From an uncultured Clostridia bacterium (GTDB lineage Bacteria; Bacillota; Clostridia; Christensenellales; UBA1242): DNA of 5,787 nucleotides. The position numbers were made by a program, and so were the translations under genes. Below the pieces are notes generated by a model. The model made no database searches. It had not been told where the DNA came from and saw nothing but the letters and a program-made list of their open reading frames with translations. The stretch is from contig CANQCE010000060.1 of the NCBI GenBank assembly GCA_947589655.1, forward strand, positions 1 to 5,787, in the 5' to 3' direction. Below, piece by piece: positions 1 through 4,976 of the stretch. Numbering within the stretch: position 1 is the stretch's first letter; every line of letters begins with the position of its first letter.

Positions 1-982
1 CAGTGTGGGCGAACTCTTTTATGATAATATGCCCAGACTGCTCTCCGCCAAGCGTTAAATTCATTTTTTCCATGGCTTCAATCACATATTTGTCGCCAAT
101 GTCTGTGCGTATCAAATTTATCTTGCTTCTGTTTAAAGCTACCATTATGCCGCTGTTTGTGTGGCTTGTGCCCACCACAGAGTTTGCATATAATTTGCCT
201 TGCTCTTTTCTGTCTTTTGCCAAAATGTATAAAAGTTTATCGCCATCAAAAACATTGCCACTTTTGTCCACTGCCAAAACCCTGTCGGCATCGCCATCAA
301 AGGCAAAGCCAATGTCCGCACCAGAAGAAAGCATTTTCTTTTGCAAGTTTTCTATATGCAAGCAGCCGCAACCATCGTTGATTTTTTCGCCCAGCCCTGC
401 ACACGCAATTTTCATCACTTTAGCGCCCAGTTTTTTGAACACCTTTGGCGAGAGTTTAGATGCGGCGCCATTGCTGGCGTCAAGGCAAATGCTCATGCCA
501 GAAAAATTTTCACTCACGCTGCCAACAAGGTGCGAAAAATATATGTCTTGCAACGAGGCTTCATAGTTGAACATTCCAGGGGTATCTGCAACAAAATTGT
601 TCTTAAAAAATTCCTCTAAAAACGCTTCTTCTTCCTCAGAAAGTTTTTGCCCTTTTCGGCTAAAAATTTTTATGCCGTTATATTCAGGCGGATTGTGCGA
701 TGCGGTTATCATCACGCCATAATCAAATTTGTTTTCAGTTAAAAACGAAATTGCCGCCGTTGGCACTGTGCCAACATAGGTTATATCTCCGCCGCCTTGT
801 GTGACGCCTGCAGCGAGAGAAAGCATCAATGCCGATGCCGACAGGCGTGTGTCATGACCGATAATCACTTTGGGGCGGCTTTTAATTTGTGTCAGGGCGT
901 TGCCCACATTAAACGCAAGTTTACAGGTCAAGTTCTTGCCGAACTCGCCACGGATGCCATCTGTTCCAAAAAAATCTGCCAT
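1..982 (-). CDS. glmM: Phosphoglucosamine mutase GlmM, C-terminal part beyond window
   Basis: The enzyme interconverts glucosamine-6-phosphate and glucosamine-1-phosphate in the cytoplasm, the step before UDP-GlcNAc synthesis for peptidoglycan. The first 327 codons are visible; the family is usually about 445 residues, so roughly the last quarter is missing. Seen in the translation: FFGTDGIRG at residues 4-12; TASHNP at 93-98 with the phosphorylated serine Ser95; the metal loop DGDADR at 229-234 (Asp229, 231, 233); INDGCG at 201-206; and the sugar-binding loop GGEQSGH at 312-318. FGTDGIRG together with GGEQSGH is the GlmM signature within the alpha-D-phosphohexomutase superfamily and argues against PGM/PMM. 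The ATG at 982-980 is preceded by GGAGG five nucleotides upstream, and the conserved N-terminus begins immediately, so the start is secure. The segment after INDGCG reads CLH where many relatives have STH, a mild deviation. The gene is divergent from the acyltransferase at 1099. The opposite-strand reading frames here are shadows. Confidence 0.96.
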   Translation of the reverse strand, partial: MADFFGTDGIRGEFGKNLTCKLAFNVGNALTQIKSRPKVIIGHDTRLSASALMLSLAAGVTQGGGDITYVGTVPTAAISFLTENKFDYGVMITASHNPPEYNGIKIFSRKGQKLSEEEEAFLEEFFKNNFVADTPGMFNYEASLQDIYFSHLVGSVSENFSGMSICLDASNGAASKLSPKVFKKLGAKVMKIACAGLGEKINDGCGCLHIENLQKKMLSSGADIGFAFDGDADRVLAVDKSGNVFDGDKLLYILAKDRKEQGKLYANSVVGTSHTNSGIMVALNRSKINLIRTDIGDKYVIEAMEKMNLTLGGEQSGHIIIKEFAHT

Positions 983-1013
983 ACTTCCTCCAAATATTTT
1001 TTTATATGATTTT

Positions 1014-1041
1014 GTTTTAAAATTGTGCGAAATAATGACAA
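1014..1041 (-). promoter_or_regulatory. Possible glmM promoter
   Basis: On the minus strand TTGTCA (1041-1036, 5 of 6 to the -35 consensus) is followed after 16 nt by TAAAAC (1019-1014, 4 of 6 to the -10 consensus). Transcription would start near 1007, giving a leader of about 25 nt that includes the GGAGG site. The -10 box is weak, so this is tentative; glmM could also use an upstream element overlapping the divergent promoter. Confidence 0.3.
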
Positions 1042-1048
1042 TTTTGCT

Positions 1049-1076
1049 TTGAAAAATTCGGATTTTAGTGTAATAT
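1049..1076 (+). promoter_or_regulatory. Promoter of the acyltransferase gene
   Basis: TTGAAA (1049-1054) and TAATAT (1071-1076) are separated by 16 nt and lie within the TAATATATAA stretch. The predicted start is near 1083, giving a leader of about 16 nt that begins just before the GAGGTG ribosome-binding site (1088-1093). A shifted -10, TATAAC (1076-1081), is also possible but gives a poor spacing to the -35. The promoter is divergent from glmM. Confidence 0.55.
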
Positions 1077-1098
1077 ATAACATATTTGAGGTGACTTT

Positions 1099-1959
1099 AT
1101 GCTTGATAGAGATGGTTTTGAAAGGCCTGAAAAAGCGGACATAAATATTCTGGAAATAAAAAATGAGAAACGCAAGGTTCAGTTTGATGATAAATATCCA
1201 TACCGACCGCGCAACATCTTTTTCCGCATTTGGGCGGCAATCTTTCGCGCCGCCGCCATTATGGTTTTCAACCCTTACATGGCAATAAAATACCGCATGG
1301 TTTCGTTTGGGAATAAAAACCGTGCAAAATTGCGTAGAAAAGCCTTTGTCATTACTTGTAACCATGTTCACTTGTTTGACGATTTAACCATTGGGACAAA
1401 CTTGTTTTGCTGGAGGAAAATTTATTTCACAACACTGGATAACAACATAAAAAGGCCGATGATTGGGTTCTTCTTGCGCTCTCTTGGTGGAATTCCAATT
1501 CCATCTGAAAGCATTTCCGGCATGAGAAAGTTTAACGAAGATGTGTCAGAACTTCTTCGCCGCAAAAAGCCAGTTTTGTATAATCCAGAGGCTGCACTTT
1601 GGCCGTTTTATCGCGAAGTTCGCCCTTTTAAGCGTGGGGCTTTTCAAATGGCAGTGAAAAACAATGTTCCTGTGCTGCCAATTGTGGCTCTTTTCAGGCG
1701 TAAAAAGAGGAGAAACGGAAAGTTTAAATACAGCATATTTTTTGCAATTTGCAAACCTGTTTATCCAGATGAAAGTTTGTCAGATGAGCGTGAGCGTTCG
1801 GAAAAACTTATGCAAATTGTTCACGACACCACCAAGCGCGTGGCTGACGAGTGGTATAAAATTCAAAATTGTGGCTTTGATGAGCAAAAGGGCTTGCCAA
1901 AACTGCGTGCAATATTCGATTTGGATTTTGTAGATGATAAATGGGTGGTTAAAAAATGA
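1099..1959 (+). CDS. PlsC-like lysophospholipid (1-acylglycerol-3-phosphate) acyltransferase
   Basis: This is a predicted membrane-associated acyltransferase of 286 residues that probably acylates a lysophospholipid such as 1-acylglycerol-3-phosphate. The catalytic HX4D motif is visible as NHVHLFD (His89, Asp94). GGIPIPSE (130-137) occupies the position of the third acyltransferase block. NPEAALWP (162-169) matches the FPEGTR block with Glu164 kept but the glycine replaced by alanine. PVLPIV (191-196) is the usual proline-containing final block. A basic, partly hydrophobic segment at about 40-62 could anchor the protein in the membrane. The first 38 residues are charged and not part of the core domain. 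The start is set by GAGGTG (1088-1093) five nucleotides before the ATG. trhA follows after 42 bp with no terminator between, so some co-transcription is likely. The family is clear, but the exact acyl acceptor is not, so no gene symbol is given. Confidence 0.88.
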   Translation: MLDRDGFERPEKADINILEIKNEKRKVQFDDKYPYRPRNIFFRIWAAIFRAAAIMVFNPYMAIKYRMVSFGNKNRAKLRRKAFVITCNHVHLFDDLTIGTNLFCWRKIYFTTLDNNIKRPMIGFFLRSLGGIPIPSESISGMRKFNEDVSELLRRKKPVLYNPEAALWPFYREVRPFKRGAFQMAVKNNVPVLPIVALFRRKKRRNGKFKYSIFFAICKPVYPDESLSDERERSEKLMQIVHDTTKRVADEWYKIQNCGFDEQKGLPKLRAIFDLDFVDDKWVVKK

Positions 1960-1986
1960 TTTAAAGTTCTAAACTTGATATATAAT
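1960..1986 (+). promoter_or_regulatory. Promoter candidate for trhA
   Basis: A perfect TATAAT (1981-1986) sits inside TTGATATATAAT. Read as TGATATATA (1976-1984), it is an extended -10 element (TG at 1976-1977). The upstream TTTAAA (1960-1965) is only a weak -35 at a short 15-nt spacing, so the promoter would depend on the -10 region. Transcription would start at about 1991-1993, leaving a leader of only 9-11 nt that begins at the ribosome-binding site. Read-through from the acyltransferase gene is also possible. Confidence 0.45.
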
Positions 1987-2001
1987 TAATAAAGAGGTGT
2001 T

Positions 2002-2694
2002 ATGACAGCAAAAATTGAAAATGGCACAGTAGAGAAGAAAAAATATAACAACTCTTTGCCAAAATTTACAAAAGGCGAAGAAATTTTCAATGCCGTAACG
2101 CACATTGTGGGCGGCGGTTTTGGGGTTGTTTTTCTGTGTTTAAGCGTGGTTTTTGCGCACCTATATTTAAACTGGGTTGGCATTGTCAGCATGTGGATTT
2201 ATGGCGTTTGCATGATTGTAACTTACACCATGAGCGCCATTTATCACTTTTTGCGGCCTAATCGTGCCAAGAAAGTGTTCCGCATTTTTGACCATTGTTC
2301 CATATTTTTGCTTATTGCAGGCTCTTACACGCCCTATTGCCTTATAACTTTGGCGGGACCTTGGGGATATTCACTTTTTGGTGTGGTTTGGGGGCTTTCC
2401 ATTCTTGGAATTGTGCTGACGGCGGTGAATATGCAAAAGTGGATGGCGCTGTCGCAAGTGCTTTATTTGGCACTGGGGTGGAGTATTGTTATTGCGTTTG
2501 TTCCACTTTTTCAAAACCTTGCACTAAACGGAATTTGGTGGTTGTTGGCAGGAGGAATTGCTTACACTGTGGGCGCAGTGTTCTTTGCGTTTGGGCGAAA
2601 GGTAAAGTATATTCATAGCATATTTCATCTTTTTGTGCTGCTGGGCACAATTTTGCAATTTGTTTCCATTTTGTTTTATGTTGTTTTGGTGTAG
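2002..2694 (+). CDS. trhA: Hemolysin III/PAQR-family membrane protein TrhA
   Basis: This is a 230-residue integral membrane protein of the hemolysin III branch of the PAQR family (YplQ/YqfA/TrhA type), linked in bacteria to membrane-fluidity homeostasis. Seen in the sequence: a cytoplasmic N-terminus with GEEIFNAVTHIVGG (25-38); about seven hydrophobic helices filling residues 32-230; SAIYH (78-82, Ser78 and His82); FDH (96-98, Asp97); GSYTPY (107-112); and HSIFH (205-209, His205 and His209). Ser, His, Asp and the HxxxH pair correspond to the metal-site residues known for PAQR proteins, and all are retained. Length is typical and there is no disruption. AAAGAGGTG (1991-1999) precedes the ATG closely. 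The gene follows the acyltransferase by 42 bp and ends just before a strong terminator. The name 'hemolysin' is historical and is not evidence of toxin activity. Confidence 0.93.
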   Translation: MTAKIENGTVEKKKYNNSLPKFTKGEEIFNAVTHIVGGGFGVVFLCLSVVFAHLYLNWVGIVSMWIYGVCMIVTYTMSAIYHFLRPNRAKKVFRIFDHCSIFLLIAGSYTPYCLITLAGPWGYSLFGVVWGLSILGIVLTAVNMQKWMALSQVLYLALGWSIVIAFVPLFQNLALNGIWWLLAGGIAYTVGAVFFAFGRKVKYIHSIFHLFVLLGTILQFVSILFYVVLV

Positions 2695-2700
2695 CATGAT

Positions 2701-2735
2701 AAAAAAAGAAGGATTTTTCATCCCTCTTTTTTTAT
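2701..2735. terminator. Bidirectional intrinsic terminator between trhA and the lipoprotein gene
   Basis: An inverted repeat pairs 2701-2714 with 2720-2733 around the 5-nt loop TTTTC. The core AGAAGGAT/ATCCCTCT has one A-C mismatch, and the outer part is a run of seven A against seven T. The T run serves trhA on the plus strand and the A run serves the convergent lipoprotein gene on the minus strand, so one hairpin can end both transcripts. Confidence 0.88.
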
Positions 2736-2737
2736 TG

Positions 2738-2750
2738 CAAAAAAGTTCGC
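2738..2750 (+). repeat. 13-bp inverted repeat, copy in the lipoprotein 3' UTR
   Basis: CAAAAAAGTTCGC here is the exact reverse complement of 4115-4127, and the match stops at 13 bp on both sides. This copy lies between the lipoprotein stop codon and the terminator, so it is transcribed in the 3' UTR of that mRNA. The low-complexity A run makes a chance match possible. Confidence 0.55.
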
Positions 2751-2760
2751 TTAAAACATT

Positions 2761-4056
2761 TTAGTCTTCAGTTTTGAAGTTTTCAAGACCTTCAAAGTTG
2801 AATGTGTATGTGTGGCTTGCACCTTCGGCATCAGTAACAGTTACTGTAAATGTTTTGTGTGTAGCATCTACCAATCTAACGATGTCAAGAGTTGAACCAT
2901 GCTCATCTTCTTCGTCCCATTCAACAGTTACATTTTTGCCACCAACATTTGTGTAAGAAACTGTGTAGCCTTCTTCCCAATTAAGTTTAACAACTGCATA
3001 CAGGCTTTCTTGTGTTGCAGGGGCGCCAAATTGGGTTGCTTGTTCAGAAGTCATTTCGCTTGCTGTTCCAGTAACTTTGTAAGTTCTGTTTCCAACAAAT
3101 TCAAATGTAAGACCGCTGTTTGTAAAGGTGTCAACGTTTGCACTTGCAAGGGTTTCCCAAGCAACAACTTTTTGATGTTCGCTAACAACATCTTCTGTCA
3201 TGTCTGTGTATGTGTTAAGGTCGGTTGGATATTCAACTGCGTTTGTTGCAATAACATCTGCTGTTGATTCCGTTTTGCCATTGTATTTGTCGTCAATTAT
3301 TGCTTTGCCGTGGAGTTCAATGATGGCATCATTTTCAAAAACGAGGTTGTATTCATAAGAATACTTTATTTCTTCGGTTCTGTCTTCATATTTGCGAAGG
3401 AAAGTGTATGTTGTTTTTGAGCCTTTTGTTTCGCTTGTAAGGGTTGTGCCATATGTGAGAACTGGAATGTCTTTTCCGTTTTCGTCTTCGCCCATTTCAC
3501 CAACAGTGTCACTAATTTGGCTCATATATGTTTCTGTGATGTTCCCAAGACTTTCAAGTGAATTTTGTGGATGTCCTGGGTCCGTTGTTAATTGCAAAAG
3601 TTGTTCCATGGTTATTGAGTGGGCTGTTTTTGTTACCTCGTTTGCTTTTGTAGGGTCTTCATTTGGGGTTGAAGCGTAATAATAAACCATGTCATCACGG
3701 AAGATTGTTCTGTCTTCTGTAACGCTTGTTATGGTTGTTGTGCCTTCTGTTGCTTGGACTGTATTTTTATTCCACAAACTGAAAGCAACAAGTTTCCCTT
3801 GCGAACCTGTTCTGTCTTTGAGAACTGATTGCTTTGTTTCAAAAGTTCTTGTTCCTTCGTTGGTTGTAAGAACAGTTTTTCCTGTTGATGTGTAACCAAC
3901 AACATCCATAACAACTTCTGGTCTTTCAATGTATTCCATGAAATCTTTCAGTTCCATAGATTTTGCTTTTGTTTCTCCACCACAAGCTGTTAATGCCAGT
4001 CCGCCAACTAGCACCATCGACGTGCAAGCCAAAATGCTAAGCAATTTCTTTTTCAT
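2761..4056 (-). CDS. Surface lipoprotein of unknown function
   Basis: I do not recognise the family. The 431-residue product has a classic lipoprotein signal: three lysines at 2-4, a hydrophobic core, and lipobox LTAC (22-25) with Cys25 as the expected lipidation site, followed by GG. It should therefore be anchored on the outer face of the cytoplasmic membrane. The mature part is rich in Thr, Glu, Asp and Val, has no further cysteine and shows alternating beta-strand patterns. Residues about 310-425 look like one or two beta-sandwich domains (for example LYAVVKLNWEEGYTVSYT and the final TFTVTVTDAEGASHTYTF). No catalytic motif is evident; a binding or envelope-stress role is only a guess. The ATG at 4056-4054 lies 14 nt from the best Shine-Dalgarno (AAGGAG, 4076-4071), an unusually long gap, but no alternative in-frame start is available and the signal peptide begins here. 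It is driven by a consensus promoter with a poly-C spacer, is likely monocistronic, and ends at the shared terminator at 2701-2735. Confidence 0.9.
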   Translation of the reverse strand: MKKKLLSILACTSMVLVGGLALTACGGETKAKSMELKDFMEYIERPEVVMDVVGYTSTGKTVLTTNEGTRTFETKQSVLKDRTGSQGKLVAFSLWNKNTVQATEGTTTITSVTEDRTIFRDDMVYYYASTPNEDPTKANEVTKTAHSITMEQLLQLTTDPGHPQNSLESLGNITETYMSQISDTVGEMGEDENGKDIPVLTYGTTLTSETKGSKTTYTFLRKYEDRTEEIKYSYEYNLVFENDAIIELHGKAIIDDKYNGKTESTADVIATNAVEYPTDLNTYTDMTEDVVSEHQKVVAWETLASANVDTFTNSGLTFEFVGNRTYKVTGTASEMTSEQATQFGAPATQESLYAVVKLNWEEGYTVSYTNVGGKNVTVEWDEEDEHGSTLDIVRLVDATHKTFTVTVTDAEGASHTYTFNFEGLENFKTED

Positions 4057-4061
4057 TTTTT

Positions 4062-4103
4062 CTACATTTTCTCCTTTTCGTTAATTTTTTGTGCCATAAA
4101 CAT
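4062..4103 (-). promoter_or_regulatory. Upstream ORF of 13 codons in the lipoprotein leader
   Basis: Starting at the ATG at 4103-4101, the leader encodes MFMAQKINEKEKM and stops with TAG at 4064-4062, five nucleotides before the lipoprotein ATG and in another frame. The Shine-Dalgarno AAGGAG (4076-4071) lies inside it, and its last sense codon is an ATG directly followed by the TAG, a start-stop pair 3 nt from GGAG. The upstream ATG has no Shine-Dalgarno of its own. Whether it is translated is unknown; the arrangement could couple or dampen lipoprotein translation. Confidence 0.35.
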
Positions 4104-4112
4104 ATATGGCGC
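4091..4112 (-). promoter_or_regulatory. Hairpin in the lipoprotein 5' leader
   Basis: In the minus-strand transcript GCCATA (4110-4105) pairs perfectly with TATGGC (4098-4093) across a 6-nt loop. One mismatch and one further G-C pair lie beyond it. The first ATG of the upstream ORF sits in the loop. There is no U tract after it, so it is not a terminator; it may affect leader stability or translation. Confidence 0.4.
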
Positions 4113-4114
4113 GT

Positions 4115-4127
4115 GCGAACTTTTTTG
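4115..4127 (-). repeat. 13-bp inverted repeat, copy at the 5' end of the lipoprotein leader
   Basis: On the minus strand this reads CAAAAAAGTTCGC, beginning about 4 nt after the predicted transcription start (about 4131). It is complementary to the 3' UTR segment transcribed from 2750-2738, so the two ends of the lipoprotein mRNA could pair over 13 nt. Confidence 0.55.
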
Positions 4128-4137
4128 TTCTGACCTC

Positions 4138-4165
4138 ATTATAATGCGGGGGGGGGACTTGTCAA
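4138..4165 (-). promoter_or_regulatory. Consensus promoter of the lipoprotein gene with poly-C spacer
   Basis: On the minus strand a perfect -35 TTGACA (4165-4160) and a perfect -10 TATAAT (4143-4138) are separated by 16 nt, nine of which are consecutive C. Upstream, 4166-4200 is made of A and T tracts resembling an UP element. The predicted start is near 4131, giving a leader of about 75 nt. One extra C would give the optimal 17-nt spacing, so promoter strength should depend on tract length. Confidence 0.85.
4148..4156. repeat. Homopolymer of nine G (nine C on the minus strand)
   Basis: An uninterrupted run of nine G stands in an otherwise AT-rich intergenic region and lies wholly between the -35 and -10 boxes of the lipoprotein promoter. 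It is by far the longest G/C run in the window. Such tracts change length by slipped-strand mispairing; sequencing error in homopolymers is the main caveat. Confidence 0.9.
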
Positions 4166-4210
4166 GCAAATTTCAAAAATAGTTTAAAAATTTTAAGTGA
4201 ACGGAAAAAG

Positions 4211-4219
4211 TTATCCACA
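4211..4219 (+). promoter_or_regulatory. DnaA-box match
   Basis: TTATCCACA matches the DnaA-box consensus TTATNCACA exactly. It is the only such match I found, and it lies between the divergent promoters of the lipoprotein gene and engB. A lone box does not make an origin, but could allow DnaA-dependent regulation. It may be coincidental. Confidence 0.4.
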
Positions 4220-4222
4220 TTT

Positions 4223-4248
4223 GGTTAAAATTTGAATTTTTGTGAACC
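4223..4248. repeat. Imperfect inverted repeat in the engB upstream region
   Basis: GGTTAAAATT (4223-4232) faces AATTTT (4235-4240) and AACC (4245-4248), with a 4-nt interruption TGTG in the right arm. The inner AAAATT-TG-AATTTT is a perfect short dyad. It begins 3 nt after the DnaA-box match and could be an operator for a dimeric regulator, but AT-rich dyads are common. Apart from this, the DnaA box and the promoters, I see nothing in the rest of 4057-4354. Confidence 0.25.
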
Positions 4249-4319
4249 ATTAGTTTTGTAAAAATTTGTTTAGAGATTTTGCCAGAAAGAACTAAATTTT
4301 TTTATTAAATAGGATTTAT

Positions 4320-4348
4320 TTGATTTCTTTAATTTTATTTGTTAATAT
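4320..4348 (+). promoter_or_regulatory. engB promoter, placing the transcript start at the ATG
   Basis: TTGATT (4320-4325, 4 of 6) is followed after exactly 17 nt by TAATAT (4343-4348). The expected start, 6-8 nt further on, is 4354-4356, and the engB ATG begins at 4355. A perfect TATAAT at 4348-4353 overlaps this but would start transcription inside the coding region and lacks a good -35. Confidence 0.5.
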
Positions 4349-4354
4349 ATAATC

Positions 4355-4936
4355 ATGAAAATTACAAGTGCAAAATATTTAACCTCGGCAGTGAGGGAAG
4401 AACAAATTTTAAGAGACGATTTATTGGAGGTGGCTTTTGTTGGGCGTAGCAACGTTGGCAAAAGTTCACTGCTTAACTCTCTTTGCGGTCAGAAGAATTT
4501 GGCAAAAACATCCTCCACGCCGGGACTGACAAAAATGATAAACTACTTTTTGATTAACGGCTCTTTTCGCTTTGTGGATTTGCCGGGCTACGGCTACGCA
4601 AAAACAGGGCAAAAGCACATTGCAAATTGGGCAGGCTTGATGGAAACATATCTGTTGCAGTCGCAGAGCCTGCGCACCGTGTTTGTGTTGGTGGACTGCC
4701 GCCACGAGCCAAGCGACCTTGATAGAATGATGCTTAACTTTTTGATTGAAACGCAGCTTCCGTTTGTTGTGATTGCCACAAAGGTGGACAAACTTGCCAA
4801 AAGCAAAATTCCGCAGGCGTGCGCTGGGATTGCCAAAAGCCTTGGCATCCGCCGAGAGATGATTTTTCCATATTCTTCCGAAAGCGGCTATGGCAAAGAA
4901 AAACTTTTGGAATATTTGGAAGGTGTGCTGAAATAA
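4355..4936 (+). CDS. engB: Ribosome-biogenesis GTPase EngB (YsxC/YihA)
   Basis: This is an essential-type GTPase of the TrmE-Era-EngA-EngB family, needed for late assembly of the large ribosomal subunit. At 193 residues it has normal length. All G motifs are intact: G1 GRSNVGKSS (30-38), G2 STPGLT (54-59, Thr55), G3 DLPGYGYA (75-82), G4 TKVD (142-145) and G5 SSESGYG (174-180). The N-terminal stretch with YLTSAV (8-13) is conserved in the family, which fixes the start at 4355; an in-frame stop lies at 4343-4345, so the protein cannot extend upstream from another ATG. No Shine-Dalgarno is present: the 30 nt before the ATG are almost purely A and T. The gene stands alone between two unrelated convergent or divergent genes instead of the lon or clpX neighbourhood often seen in Firmicutes. 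It ends at a hairpin terminator. Confidence 0.97.
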   Translation: MKITSAKYLTSAVREEQILRDDLLEVAFVGRSNVGKSSLLNSLCGQKNLAKTSSTPGLTKMINYFLINGSFRFVDLPGYGYAKTGQKHIANWAGLMETYLLQSQSLRTVFVLVDCRHEPSDLDRMMLNFLIETQLPFVVIATKVDKLAKSKIPQACAGIAKSLGIRREMIFPYSSESGYGKEKLLEYLEGVLK

Positions 4937-4944
4937 AACCCCAC

Positions 4945-4976
4945 AAAAAAACACCTCAATAAGAGGTGATTTTTTT
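4945..4976. terminator. Bidirectional intrinsic terminator between engB and the convergent gene
   Basis: CACCTC (4952-4957) and GAGGTG (4963-4968) form a perfect 6-bp stem with loop AATAA. Seven A on the left (4945-4951) and seven T on the right (4970-4976) extend it beyond one A-A mismatch. It ends engB on the plus strand and can also end the minus-strand gene, whose TAA (4977-4975) overlaps the T run; the stem begins 6 nt past that stop. Confidence 0.9.

Noticed and set aside
3..566. Long plus-strand open frame at the left end
   Set aside because: It lies antisense to glmM, which has full family motifs. The frame has no ribosome-binding site and its translation resembles no protein family.
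928..1371. Minus-strand frame across the glmM-acyltransferase divergent region
   Set aside because: It overlaps the glmM start, the promoters and the acyltransferase N-terminus, and has no family resemblance or suitable ribosome-binding site.
2002..2694. Virulence hemolysin
   Set aside because: The protein is a PAQR/TrhA membrane protein with an intact metal site. The hemolysin III name is historical and gives no support for toxin function.
2899..3895. Several plus-strand frames opposite the lipoprotein gene, rich in Cys, Val and Phe
   Set aside because: They are the reverse-complement translation of Thr/Glu-rich lipoprotein codons; none has a ribosome-binding site or motif.
2738..4127. Insertion sequence bounded by the 13-bp inverted repeats
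   Set aside because: There is no transposase or integrase, no target-site duplication next to the repeats, and the enclosed gene is an intact lipoprotein whose promoter lies outside the repeats.
4057..4131. Riboswitch in the lipoprotein leader
   Set aside because: The leader is short with one small hairpin. I recognise no conserved riboswitch core and no terminator or anti-terminator pair.
4166..4354. Replication origin, suggested by the AT-rich intergenic region with a DnaA box
   Set aside because: Only one DnaA box is present, and dnaA, dnaN and rpmH are absent.
4466..4954. Minus-strand open frames opposite engB
   Set aside because: engB encodes all five G motifs on the plus strand. The opposite frames have no recognisable domain and run into the terminator; they are shadows.
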